Shown piece by piece: positions 1 to 6,752 of a DNA stretch of 8,844 bases. Below the pieces are notes generated by a model. That model had not been told where the DNA came from. It was given only the letters and a program-made list of their open reading frames with translations, and did no database searches. A program made the position numbers and the translations under genes. How positions within the stretch are numbered: position 1 is the first letter of the stretch; every line of letters starts with the position of its first letter. The DNA comes from an uncultured Arenimonas sp. (GTDB lineage Bacteria > Pseudomonadota > Gammaproteobacteria > Xanthomonadales > Xanthomonadaceae), in contig CAMPHE010000057.1 in assembly GCA_946885815.1 (NCBI GenBank), forward strand, positions 1 through 8,844. The letters are read 5' to 3'.

Positions 1-90
1 CGGCCGGCGCCACGAAGAGCGATTACGCCAGCACCCGACGCGACGTGCCCGATCGAAGCAAGCGAAGGTGCTCCGGCATCGCGCGAACCC

Positions 91-109
91 GCCTGCGTTT
101 CGCGCAGGC
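91..109. repeat. Hairpin with 7-bp stem, related to the 15-bp repeat
   Basis: Arms GCCTGCG (91-97) and CGCAGGC (103-109) pair perfectly around a 5-nt loop. Its core at 93-107, CTGCGTTTCGCGCAG, differs by one base from the reverse complement of the two repeats at 288-302 and 311-325, so this looks like a third, inverted member of the same small family. Confidence 0.6.
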
Positions 110-173
110 AAAGGGCCTGCGCGGCGAGATGCTCCGGTGGGCGCGCTGCGAGAGGTCACGGGCCGGGGCGTAA

Positions 174-191
174 GCAGACAGGGATGTCTGC
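174..191. repeat. Perfect hairpin, 7-bp stem with GGGA loop
   Basis: GCAGACA (174-180) and TGTCTGC (185-191) form a perfect 7-bp stem around GGGA. There is no long T-run on either side, so intrinsic termination is not clear. It may be an extragenic palindrome. Confidence 0.5.
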
Positions 192-287
192 GCGCGAGCG
201 CTACATGGACGTACTTGTGCGCGTACCCGGCCCGGGACCTCTCGCAGCGCGCCCGGCTACGAATCCCACCCCGCGCAGGGGCATTGG

Positions 288-302
288 CTGCGCGAAGCGC
301 AG
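288..302. repeat. 15-bp palindromic repeat, copy 1
   Basis: CTGCGCGAAGCGCAG forms a 6-bp stem with a 3-nt loop. An exact second copy starts 23 bp later. The pair lies just past the rlmD stop codon, where it could stabilise the 3' end of the rlmD message or help stop transcription. On the minus strand the unit reads CTGCGCTTCGCGCAG. Confidence 0.65.
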
Positions 303-310
303 GGGCCGTG

Positions 311-325
311 CTGCGCGAAGCGCAG
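311..325. repeat. 15-bp palindromic repeat, copy 2
   Basis: This is an exact copy of the repeat at 288-302, separated from it by 8 nt. It sits 6 nt beyond the rlmD stop codon on the minus strand. Two identical stem-loops this close to a gene end suggest a transcript-end element, although no U-tract follows. Confidence 0.65.
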
Positions 326-331
326 GAGGAG

Positions 332-1657
332 TCAGCGCTCGAAGAGGGCGATGGATTCGACGTGGGCGGTCTGGGGGAACATGTCCATCGCCCCGGCGGA
401 GACGAGGCGGAAGCCGCGCTCGCGGACCAGGAAGCCCGCGTCGCGGGCGAGCGAGCCCGGGTGGCACGAGACGTAGACGATGCGGTGGATGCCCTTGAGC
501 GGCAGCTGCGCGAGCACCTCGGCGGCGCCCGCGCGCGGCGGGTCGAGCAGCAGCTTGCCGAAGCCGGCCTGCATCCACGGTTCGCGCGACAGGTCCTTCG
601 CGAGATCGGCCGCGTGGAATTCGACGTTCGCCAAACCGTTGCGCTGCGCATTCGCGCGCGCGCGGGCGACCAGCCCCGCATCGCCCTCGACGCCCACCAC
701 CTGTCCCGCGCGCCGCGCCAGCGGCAGCGTGAAATTGCCGAGGCCGCAGAACAGGTCGAGCACGCGGTCATCGGGCTGCGGATCGAGCAGCGCGATCGCG
801 GCGTCGATCATCCGCACGTTGAGGTCGGCATTGACCTGGATGAAATCCAGCGGGCGGAAGTCGAGCGTCACGTCGTGGCCGGCGATCGCGAACGACAGCG
901 CCGGCGCCGTCTCCGGCCACAGCGGCGCGACGGTGTCGACACCGCCCGGCTGCAGGAACACCGCGAACGCGGTGCGCTGCGCGAAGGCCACGAGCTTCGC
1001 CCGGTCGTCGGCGGAGAGCGGCTCGAGATGGCGGAACACCAGCGCGATGGCCGCGTCGCCGGCGATGAACTCGATCTGCGGGATCGTCCGCTTCGCGTCG
1101 AGACTCTCGACGACCGCCTCGATCTCGCCGATGCGGCGGCCGATCTCCGGTACCACCGTGTGGCACTGCTGCAGTTCGGCGACGAAGCGCGGATTGGTCT
1201 CGCGGAAGCCGACGACGGTCTTGCCCTTCTTCTCGACATAGCGCACCGAGAAGCGGCCCTTGCGGCGATAGCCCCACGCGGCGCCGGTCAGCGGCGGCAA
1301 CTCTTCGGCGGGCTCGACATGGCCGATGCGACGCAGATTGTCCTGCAGCACGCGGCGCTTGGCTTCGATCTGCTTCGGCGCGTCGAGGTGCTGCATCACG
1401 CAGCCCGCGCACGTGCCGAAATGGGCGCACGCGGGCACGACGCGATCGGGCGACGCGACGAGCACCTCGAGCGTCTTGGCTTCGTCGAAATGGCGGTTGC
1501 GACCCGTCTGTTCGGCGCGGACGGTCTCGCCCGGCAGCGCGCCGGCGACGAACACGGTCTTGCCGTCTTCGCGGCGGCCGACGCCGCGGCCGTCGTGGCT
1601 CAGGTCGTGGATCTGGAGGTCGAAGACCTGGTGGAGCCTGCTGCGGGAACGGGGCAC
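332..1657 (-). CDS. rlmD: 23S rRNA (uracil-1939-C5)-methyltransferase RlmD (RumA)
   Basis: RlmD transfers a methyl group from S-adenosylmethionine to C5 of U1939 in 23S rRNA and carries a 4Fe-4S cluster. From the chosen start it has 441 residues (E. coli RumA: 433). A TRAM-like beta domain covers about 11-65. Cys77, Cys83, Cys86 (C-x5-C-x2-C) and Cys165 match the four cluster ligands. The SAM-binding segment VLDLFCGLGNF begins near 299, DPPR is at 372-375, the catalytic nucleophile is Cys398 in SCHPGS, and the base is Glu434 in HVES near the C-terminus. I chose GTG at 1657 because the N-terminus PRSRSR then DLSHDGRG resembles homologues as I recall them. A TTG at 1696 is in frame with a Shine-Dalgarno-like AAGAGGG, but both lie in a strong hairpin. 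The gene follows the ydbH-like operon after about 106 nt, so it is probably transcribed separately. Confidence 0.95.
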   Translation of the reverse strand: MPRSRSRLHQVFDLQIHDLSHDGRGVGRREDGKTVFVAGALPGETVRAEQTGRNRHFDEAKTLEVLVASPDRVVPACAHFGTCAGCVMQHLDAPKQIEAKRRVLQDNLRRIGHVEPAEELPPLTGAAWGYRRKGRFSVRYVEKKGKTVVGFRETNPRFVAELQQCHTVVPEIGRRIGEIEAVVESLDAKRTIPQIEFIAGDAAIALVFRHLEPLSADDRAKLVAFAQRTAFAVFLQPGGVDTVAPLWPETAPALSFAIAGHDVTLDFRPLDFIQVNADLNVRMIDAAIALLDPQPDDRVLDLFCGLGNFTLPLARRAGQVVGVEGDAGLVARARANAQRNGLANVEFHAADLAKDLSREPWMQAGFGKLLLDPPRAGAAEVLAQLPLKGIHRIVYVSCHPGSLARDAGFLVRERGFRLVSAGAMDMFPQTAHVESIALFER

Positions 1658-1677
1658 GGGCGGCGATGGATGCGGAA

Positions 1678-1707
1678 AGGGCGCGGATTGTCGCAAATCC
1701 GCGCCCT
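1678..1707. terminator. Perfect 12-bp hairpin, possible terminator
   Basis: AGGGCGCGGATT (1678-1689) pairs with AATCCGCGCCCT (1696-1707) around a 6-nt loop. On the plus strand it is followed by CTTGTTTTCGTTT, a fair U-tract, so the better terminator direction is plus, opposing antisense transcription out of rlmD. On the minus strand only TT follows, giving weak termination for the upstream lipoprotein operon. It could instead fold in the rlmD leader. The fold is seen directly; the function is inferred. Confidence 0.5.
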
Positions 1708-1719
1708 CTTGTTTTCGTT

Positions 1720-1754
1720 TCGCGGCAGAAGCCGCTCCTACGGCCGCTCCTGCG
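1720..1754 (-). repeat. REP-like extragenic repeat of xanthomonad type
   Basis: On the minus strand positions 1741-1720 read GTAGGAGCGGCTTC and then TGCCGCGA. This resembles the abundant GTAGGAGCGGCTTCAGCCGCGA-like elements I recall from Xanthomonadaceae genomes. Its core is a GCGGC/GCCGC stem (1722-1726 with 1731-1735) and an AGAA loop. On the plus strand two tandem 12-bp units, GCCGCTCCTACG (1731-1742) and GCCGCTCCTGCG (1743-1754), differ by one base. It sits between the lipoprotein stop codon and the hairpin at 1678-1707. Confidence 0.6.
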
Positions 1755-1763
1755 GGGTACCCG

Positions 1764-2375
1764 TCATTTCTGCTTCCAGCTGCCGTCGGCAGCCTGGTAC
1801 CACCAGCCGGCGCGGGCGCTGGCGACCCACTGGCGCGCGAAGGTTTCGCGGATCTGCTGTTCCCACTCCGGGTGGCCGTTGGCGACGGCGATCTCGCGGT
1901 AGACGGCGTTGCGGTCGCGATTGTCGTCGGCGACGTGCTGGTTCACTGCCACGCGGTCCTTCAGGCCGACCTTCGTCGCATCGCGCAGCACGACCAGCCC
2001 GTCCTTGCCGAACCCGAGTGCGCCGCTGGCGAAATGCGGCTGCAGGTTCGCCTGGAAGCGCTGTTCCATCCGCGCCTGGATCGCCTGGATCGCCGGCGTC
2101 TTGATCGTGATGTCGGCGGTCTGGGCCTGCGCGGTGGAGATGAAGAGCGACGCGAGATCGAACGACGGTGCACGCGCGGCGCGCATCGCCTGCGGGTTCT
2201 CCGGCTCGGTGCCGCCGCCCGGCATCTCCTCGCCGAGCACCTTCTCGACGAATTCCTCGGCGGCTTCCTGCGCCTCGGCGGCCGGGAAATAGACGTTGAT
2301 CGTCACGCACGCGCCGAGCACGAGGCCCAGCAGCAGCGTCGACAGCAGATAGGGCGATTTCCTCGAGCGCAGCAT
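1764..2375 (-). CDS. YnbE-like lipoprotein fused to a YdbL/DUF1318 domain
   Basis: This 203-residue protein has a lipoprotein signal: a basic start (MLRSRK), a leucine-rich core, and the lipobox L20-G21-A22-C23. Right after the cysteine comes VTINVYFP, a likely beta strand like the short lipoprotein YnbE, then an acidic helix (about 32-50) and a Pro/Gly-rich linker (51-70). Residues from about 86 to the end match the DUF1318/YdbL family as I know it, ending in GWWYQAADGSWKQK, similar to the YdbL C-terminus. In E. coli YnbE and YdbL are separate products encoded next to YdbH; YnbE forms an envelope bridge with YdbH and YdbL is thought to assist. Here one protein seems to combine both. At 82-85 AQAQ resembles the end of a signal peptide, perhaps a fusion remnant. 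It lies 14 nt after the ydbH-like stop, and its ribosome site AAGGAG begins in that gap, so coupled translation is likely. Confidence 0.85.
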   Translation of the reverse strand: MLRSRKSPYLLSTLLLGLVLGACVTINVYFPAAEAQEAAEEFVEKVLGEEMPGGGTEPENPQAMRAARAPSFDLASLFISTAQAQTADITIKTPAIQAIQARMEQRFQANLQPHFASGALGFGKDGLVVLRDATKVGLKDRVAVNQHVADDNRDRNAVYREIAVANGHPEWEQQIRETFARQWVASARAGWWYQAADGSWKQK

Positions 2376-2389
2376 GGTCGTCTCCTTGG

Positions 2390-4417
2390 TCAGTCGATGA
2401 TGGGCGAGGTGCCCGACGTCGCCGCCTGCAGGCGCTCGACGAGGGTGGGCCAGTCGACCAGGCGCCGGTGCCCGATCACCGTGAGGTGCGGCAGGCCCGA
2501 GCCCTGGACGATGGTATAGCTGTCTCCGCCTGAATCGAGTCCCGACATCGTGCAGACCTCGCCGCGGAGCCGGCAACCGAGTCCGATGCGCCGGTAGCCG
2601 AAATCGTCGAACAGTTTCAGGGCCTGCGCCTGCAGGCCGCCGCCGAGACCGCCGCCGCCGCCGATGCTGGAAATGTCCTGCACCGCGCGCTGGCTGATCC
2701 GCTGGCGGCCGTCCCACGCTTCGTCCGTCGCCAGCCACGCGTCGAATGCGACGGCTTCCCAGTCGACCATGCGGATGCCGGCGATGCGGCCGTCGAGACG
2801 CCCGGTGATCGTGCCGAAGTCGAACGCCGCGGTCAGCGGCTGCAGGTCGATGTCGTCGATCGCGACGTCGGCCGTCAGCGACGGCGCCACGCCGAACGGC
2901 CGTTCCAGCGCCAGCCGCGACAGCGCGACCGTGCCGCCGAACACGTCGAAGCGCAGGCCGCCGTCGAGCGTGAGCACGTTGTTCTCGTACCGCGCCGACG
3001 GAATGCGGCCGCCGAGCGTGCCGGCGAAATCGGGCCAGCCGAGCCGTTGCGACAGGCTGCCCAGGTCGAGCGCGTCCATCGTGACGCCGAGCTCGAAGCG
3101 CGTGCCGTGCCCGTCGCCGGGCGGCAGCCAGCGCAGCGCGTCGAGCGACACGGCGCCGCCGAGCACGTCGACACGCGCCGGTCCGGCCAGCACCAGCGCC
3201 CCGCCCTCGCTCGCGAACGGCAGTGTCGCCGGCCCGAGGCCGATGCCGAACAGCGCGCCGCTGTCCCAGTGCAGGCTGCCCGCCGGCCCGGCGCCGTCGG
3301 CGCGCCATGCGAGGTCGCCGCCGAGGCCGGCGAGCGTGAAGCGCTGCTGCGGGTCGATCGCGTTCACGCCCCGCGGCGACAGCGCCAGCTCGCGCAGCGC
3401 GCCGTCCTGCAGCCGCACTCGGCCGCTGGCGGCGCCCGAGAGGATCAGTTCGCCGAAGCCCGACGGCGCGAGGAATCCGCTGAGATAGCGGTCGCGCGCG
3501 ACGGCGAGATCGCCGAGCGACAGGTCGAGCGTGAGGTCGTGCACCGCGGCGTCGGCACCGAGCGTGGCGCTGCCGTCCGCGACGAGCACGTCACCGTCAC
3601 GCCAGCCGATGCGCGGCAGGCGCCAGCCGCCGCCGGCGACGCCTTCGGCGTCCACCTCGATGCGCACCGGCGACTGCGGCAGCGCCACGTAGAGATCGCC
3701 GGACAGGAACTCGCCGCCGCGCGCGTCGAACACCGCGCCGATCACCGGCGTCGGACCCCGGGCGCTGTAATCGAGCGCGAGGTGCCCGCCCACGCCGGCG
3801 GCGGCGATCGTGCCGTCGGGCGTTTCGAGCCCGACCTCGCGCAGATCCAGATCGGCGTCCACGACGATGCCGGCGCCGCCCGCGAGCACGTCGACGCGGC
3901 CGTCCATCTCACCGCCGGTCCAGCGTCCGTCGGCCCAGAGCCCCGCGAGGAAGCCCTGCAGCCACGCGACGGGCACCTGCCGCAGGTCCACGCGCGACAG
4001 GTCGGGGCTGGCCGACGAATTCTCGTAGGAAATCCGCGTGCCGCCGCCCGCGAGTTCGGCGCGGGTGCCGGCCGGCGAAAGCGTCAGCGCGAGTCGGCGT
4101 TCGGCGCTGCCGGCGGCCCGCACGAGGCCGTCGCAGCCCCATTCGCCAGGCCCGGTCGACGCCAGCTCGCAGCGCCACGCGACGTCGTCGGCCCGATAGG
4201 CCAGCGCCGGGAATTCGACGCGTTCGACCCGCAGTTCCAGCGCTCCGGCGCGCGCGCCGTCGGGCCAGCGCAGCGTCGCGCGCACGCCATGCAGCGCGCC
4301 GGCTTCGCTGCGCACGTCGTCGATCGAAACGACGGCGCTGCGCGCCTGCACTGTCGGCGTCGCCGCCAGCAGCAGGCACCACAGCCACCACTTGCCGGGG
4401 GTCGGCGCGCTCGACAT
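2390..4417 (-). CDS. YdbH-like AsmA-type intermembrane lipid transport protein
   Basis: This 675-residue periplasmic protein consists mostly of alternating hydrophobic beta strands with many Gly-Gly turns (for example repeated LDGG, GRLDGRI and FDARGG patterns), typical of AsmA-like bridge proteins. The YdbH call rests on this fold, its length and the adjacent YnbE/YdbL-like gene. E. coli YdbH is longer (about 880) and anchored in the inner membrane. Here the N-terminus has a short hydrophobic stretch (10-19) and V23-Q24-A25 before R26, which looks like a cleavable signal peptide rather than an anchor. The C-terminal part has a glycine run (586-594, GGGGG-L-GGG) and two cysteines at about 615 and 622. 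The likely role is moving phospholipids between the membranes. The ATG start at 4417 has only a weak ribosome site. The gene is divergent from the receiver-Hpt gene, with 35 nt between starts. Confidence 0.75.
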   Translation of the reverse strand: MSSAPTPGKWWLWCLLLAATPTVQARSAVVSIDDVRSEAGALHGVRATLRWPDGARAGALELRVERVEFPALAYRADDVAWRCELASTGPGEWGCDGLVRAAGSAERRLALTLSPAGTRAELAGGGTRISYENSSASPDLSRVDLRQVPVAWLQGFLAGLWADGRWTGGEMDGRVDVLAGGAGIVVDADLDLREVGLETPDGTIAAAGVGGHLALDYSARGPTPVIGAVFDARGGEFLSGDLYVALPQSPVRIEVDAEGVAGGGWRLPRIGWRDGDVLVADGSATLGADAAVHDLTLDLSLGDLAVARDRYLSGFLAPSGFGELILSGAASGRVRLQDGALRELALSPRGVNAIDPQQRFTLAGLGGDLAWRADGAGPAGSLHWDSGALFGIGLGPATLPFASEGGALVLAGPARVDVLGGAVSLDALRWLPPGDGHGTRFELGVTMDALDLGSLSQRLGWPDFAGTLGGRIPSARYENNVLTLDGGLRFDVFGGTVALSRLALERPFGVAPSLTADVAIDDIDLQPLTAAFDFGTITGRLDGRIAGIRMVDWEAVAFDAWLATDEAWDGRQRISQRAVQDISSIGGGGGLGGGLQAQALKLFDDFGYRRIGLGCRLRGEVCTMSGLDSGGDSYTIVQGSGLPHLTVIGHRRLVDWPTLVERLQAATSGTSPIID

Positions 4418-4452
4418 GCTGGCAGCATAGTGCCTGCCGACGACTCCGCGAC

Positions 4453-5104
4453 GTGACGCCGACGCCTCTTCCGCCCCGCCTGCTGCTGCTCGAGGACGAC
4501 CCGGTCAGCACCTGTTTCCTGCGTGACGCGCTGTCCGCGCTGCCGGCCCGCGTCGTCGCCGTGTCGACGCTCGCGGCGGCGGAGATCGAAGCGCAGGCCG
4601 GCGATGCGGCCTGGGCGTTCGACGCGAACCTTCCCGACGGACATGCCGCGGTGCTGCTGCCGCGCCTGCGTGCACGCGGCCTGACGACGCCGGCGCACGT
4701 CCGCATCGACCGACGCGCTGAGCGCGGCGGGCTTCGCGCAGGTGCTCGGCAAACCGATCCCTGCCGACGTGCTGCGTGCGGCGGTGCGCGCCCTGCTCCC
4801 GTCGACGGCGATGCCGGTCTGGGACGACGCCGCGGCGCTCGCCGCGCTCGGCGACGCGGCCTCGGTGGCGGCGCTGCGCACGCTGTTCGTCACCGAACTG
4901 CCGGCGCAGTACCGCAGTGTGCAGGCGGCGTGCGCCGCGGGCGATCACGCCCGTGCGCGCGAAGTGCTGCACCGGATGACGTCGGGCTGCGGTTTCGTCG
5001 GCGCGACCGCGCTGGGTCACGCGGTCCGCGCCGTCGCGGCCGATCCGGGTGACGCCGCCGCGCTCGCGCGCTTCACCGATTGCGCGGAAGCGATCACGGC
5101 CTGA
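4453..5104 (+). pseudogene. Receiver-Hpt two-component protein, frameshifted
   Basis: The first part (GTG at 4453, frame 1) is a response-regulator receiver: RLLLLEDD gives the acidic pair Asp15-Asp16, and Asp57 in AFDANLPDG is the phosphorylation site. After PAHV (about 4701) the homology moves to the +1 frame: ASTDALSAAGFAQVLGKPI follows from 4703 and carries the conserved receiver lysine of GKP. That frame runs to the TGA at 5102-5104 and encodes an Hpt (histidine phosphotransfer) domain. Its histidine is in LHRMTSGCGFVGA (codon 4970-4972). The full span is 652 nt, not divisible by three. The stretch between PAHV and GF is shorter than usual, and the Thr/Ser of an ALTA-type motif is unclear, so a small deletion seems likely. 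The first frame reads on to 5052, adding about 115 meaningless residues. A sequencing error cannot be excluded. It would relay phosphate from a histidine kinase not found here. Confidence 0.75.
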
Positions 5105-5121
5105 CGACCGCGCGGCGTCAG
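5101..5121. terminator. Inverted repeat covering two convergent stop codons
   Basis: CTGACG (5101-5106) pairs with CGTCAG (5116-5121). Inside, CCGCGCGG (5108-5115) is itself palindromic, giving a stem of 6 plus 2 bp with one bulged A. The plus-strand Hpt stop and the minus-strand recO stop both lie within the arms. No U-tract follows on either side, so it may act as a Rho-independent-like hairpin in both directions or only limit read-through. Confidence 0.4.
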
Positions 5122-5831
5122 TCGCGTCGAAGCCCGGCCAGGTCGGCCATCAGGCCCCACGATTTCAGCGTCATCCCGCCGAGGTGTCCCTGCAGCACGC
5201 CGCGCAGGGCGGGCCGCAGTTCGGCCAGCTGCGCAGGAGGCGGCATCCGGTCGTCGGCGAGCGCGAGCAGTGCCGCGCCGCTGACGGAGCCGCGCGCGTG
5301 GCGGTGGTCGCGAAGCGGGCCGCGTTCGCCGTCCAGCAGGTAGCGCGCGGCCGGATCGAGCGGTTCTCCGTCGTCCGTATGGTGGAGCGGCAGCCCGTAG
5401 CCGAGCAGTTCGAGCAGGTCGCGCTCGAAACGGCGCAACGTCCAGGCCAGCGGCGCGACGCCCGCCAGTTCGGTGCGCAGCTCGCCGTAGCGCGTGTACA
5501 CGGCGTCGGCGGCGTCCTGCCGCGGCAGCAACCGCAGCAGCAGTTCGTTGACGTAGAACGCGGCGAGCAGCGTGTCGCCCTGCAGCAGCGGCGCGACGTC
5601 GAGCGCCTCGGCCTGCAGCAGCCGGCCCAGCTCGCCGCGCTGCAGGTACTCGACGCGGACATGCTGCAGCGGCTGCAGCGCGGCGCGCAGCGGATGGCGC
5701 TTCGGGCCCTGCACGCCGCGGGCGACGAGGCCGACGCGGCCCTGGTCGCGCGTCAGCAGTTCGACGATGAGGCTGGTCTCGCGCCACGGCCGCGCGTGCA
5801 GCACGTAGGCCGGCTGGTCCGGCACGCGCAT
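5118..5831 (-). CDS. recO: DNA repair protein RecO
   Basis: RecO works with RecF and RecR to load RecA onto SSB-coated single-stranded DNA and to anneal strands during gap repair. The 237 residues match the family length (E. coli: 242). The N-terminal OB-fold part (about 5-80) shows AYVLHARPWRETSLIVELL, then QGRVGLVARGVQGPKR, which are typical of RecO. The rest is the helical domain with FYVNELLLRLLP and, later, RRFERDLLELLGYG. The zinc-type cysteines found in some RecO proteins are absent, as in many gammaproteobacterial forms. It starts 12 nt after the era stop with a weak ribosome site, so it is the last gene of the lepA-recO run. Many relatives have pdxJ and acpS next; here a convergent gene follows instead. 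Confidence 0.96.
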   Translation of the reverse strand: MRVPDQPAYVLHARPWRETSLIVELLTRDQGRVGLVARGVQGPKRHPLRAALQPLQHVRVEYLQRGELGRLLQAEALDVAPLLQGDTLLAAFYVNELLLRLLPRQDAADAVYTRYGELRTELAGVAPLAWTLRRFERDLLELLGYGLPLHHTDDGEPLDPAARYLLDGERGPLRDHRHARGSVSGAALLALADDRMPPPAQLAELRPALRGVLQGHLGGMTLKSWGLMADLAGLRRD

Positions 5832-5843
5832 CGCGGCGGTCCG

Positions 5844-6752
5844 TCAGTCCGAGTAGCCGAAGCGGCGCAGCGCCGCTTCGTCGTCGGACCAGCCTTCGCG
5901 CACGCGGCACCACGTCTCGAGGAAGACCTTGCGGCCGAACAGCCGCTCCATCCCGGTGCGCGCGCCCGCGCCGATGGCCTTGAGCCGTTCGCCGCCCTTG
6001 CCGATCACGATCGGCTTCTGGCCTTCGCGCTCCACCCAGACCACGGCGGCGATCCGCAGCAGCTCGCCGTCTTCCTCGAATCGTTCGATCTCGACGGTGG
6101 TCGAATACGGCAATTCGTCACCGAGCCGCAGCATCAGCTGTTCGCGCACCAGTTCGCCGGCCAGGAAGCGCTCGCTGCGGTCGGTGATCTCGTCCTCGCC
6201 GTATTCGGCTTCGCCTTCGGGCACCAGCGCGAGCAGTGTGCGCACCAGCGCCTCGAGTCCCTTGCGCTTGCCCGCCGACACCGGATGCACCGCGGCGAAC
6301 GCGCGTCCTTCGCTCACCTCGGCGATGAACGGCAGCAGCCTGCCCTTGTCGGCGATCAGATCGACCTTGTTGATCGCCAGCACGCAGGGCACGCCGGACT
6401 CGGCGAGCGCGCGATGGGCGAGCGAATCGTCGTCGGTCCAGCGGCCGGCCTCGACCACCAGCAGCGCCGCGTCGACGCCTTCGACGGCGCCGCGCGCGGC
6501 GCGATTCATCATCCGGTTCATGGCCCGCTTCTGCGCGCCGTGGATGCCCGGCGTGTCGACCAGCTGCAGTTGCCCGCCGGGGAACGTGGCGATGCCGAGC
6601 AGGCGGTGCCGCGTCGTCTGCGGCCGCGGCGACACGATGCTGACCTTGGTGCCGACCAGCGCGTTCACCAGCGTGGACTTGCCGACGTTGGGACGACCGA
6701 GCACGGCGACGGTACCGGTGCGGAACCCTCCGGGGGCGTCGGCGGGAGTCAT
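5844..6752 (-). CDS. era: GTPase Era
   Basis: Era is an essential GTPase that binds 16S rRNA near its 3' end and assists 30S subunit assembly at the cytoplasmic face. The 302 residues match the family length. Visible GTPase motifs are the P-loop GRPNVGKST (19-27), DTPGIH (66-71), NKVD (128-131) and the SA of G5 (159-160). A switch-like region, [10 protein letters not shown], lies at 41-50. The C-terminal KH domain (about 215-300) includes [10 protein letters not shown] with GKGG at 251-254, the RNA-binding loop. The start codon overlaps the rnc stop by 4 nt (ATGA), and GGAG lies 5 nt before the ATG inside rnc, so translation is probably coupled to RNase III. All key residues look intact. Confidence 0.98.
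   Translation of the reverse strand: MTPADAPGGFRTGTVAVLGRPNVGKSTLVNALVGTKVSIVSPRPQTTRHRLLGIATFPGGQLQLVDTPGIHGAQKRAMNRMMNRAARGAVEGVDAALLVVEAGRWTDDDSLAHRALAESGVPCVLAINKVDLIADKGRLLPFIAEVSEGRAFAAVHPVSAGKRKGLEALVRTLLALVPEGEAEYGEDEITDRSERFLAGELVREQLMLRLGDELPYSTTVEIERFEEDGELLRIAAVVWVEREGQKPIVIGKGGERLKAIGAGARTGMERLFGRKVFLETWCRVREGWSDDEAALRRFGYSD

Larger units (their letters stand above)
1..331. other. Hairpin-rich spacer after rlmD, no supported gene
   Basis: No convincing gene is visible here. A plus-strand frame is open from the left edge (base 3) to a TAA at 171-173. Its first 17 or so codons have GC-rich third positions, so it could be the tail of a gene entering from the left. I do not recognise the 56 residues, and a hairpin lies inside the frame, so I do not call it. 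What stands out is secondary structure: perfect inverted repeats at 91-109, 174-191, 288-302 and 311-325, plus a weaker CCCC/GGGG stem at about 270-282 and the palindrome CCCGGCCCGGG at 226-236. This suggests an extragenic palindrome cluster, possibly also ending rlmD transcription. No tRNA or riboswitch was seen. Confidence 0.6.

Noticed and set aside
3..173. Possible tail of a plus-strand gene from the left edge
   Set aside because: Only 56 codons are visible, the product is not recognised, and a hairpin of the local repeat family lies inside. The evidence is too weak for a call.
68..2104. A 678-codon plus-strand open frame opposite rlmD
   Set aside because: It covers rlmD and part of the lipoprotein gene in antisense, is Arg/Ala/Glu-rich and has no recognisable domain.
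2632..2665. Run of GCC/CCG triplets
   Set aside because: It encodes the glycine run of the ydbH-like protein and needs no separate repeat annotation.
1764..3308. A 514-codon reading of the DUF1318 gene
   Set aside because: The extra N-terminal part is an out-of-frame reading of the ydbH-like gene. The ATG at 2375 has a strong ribosome site and a lipoprotein signal.
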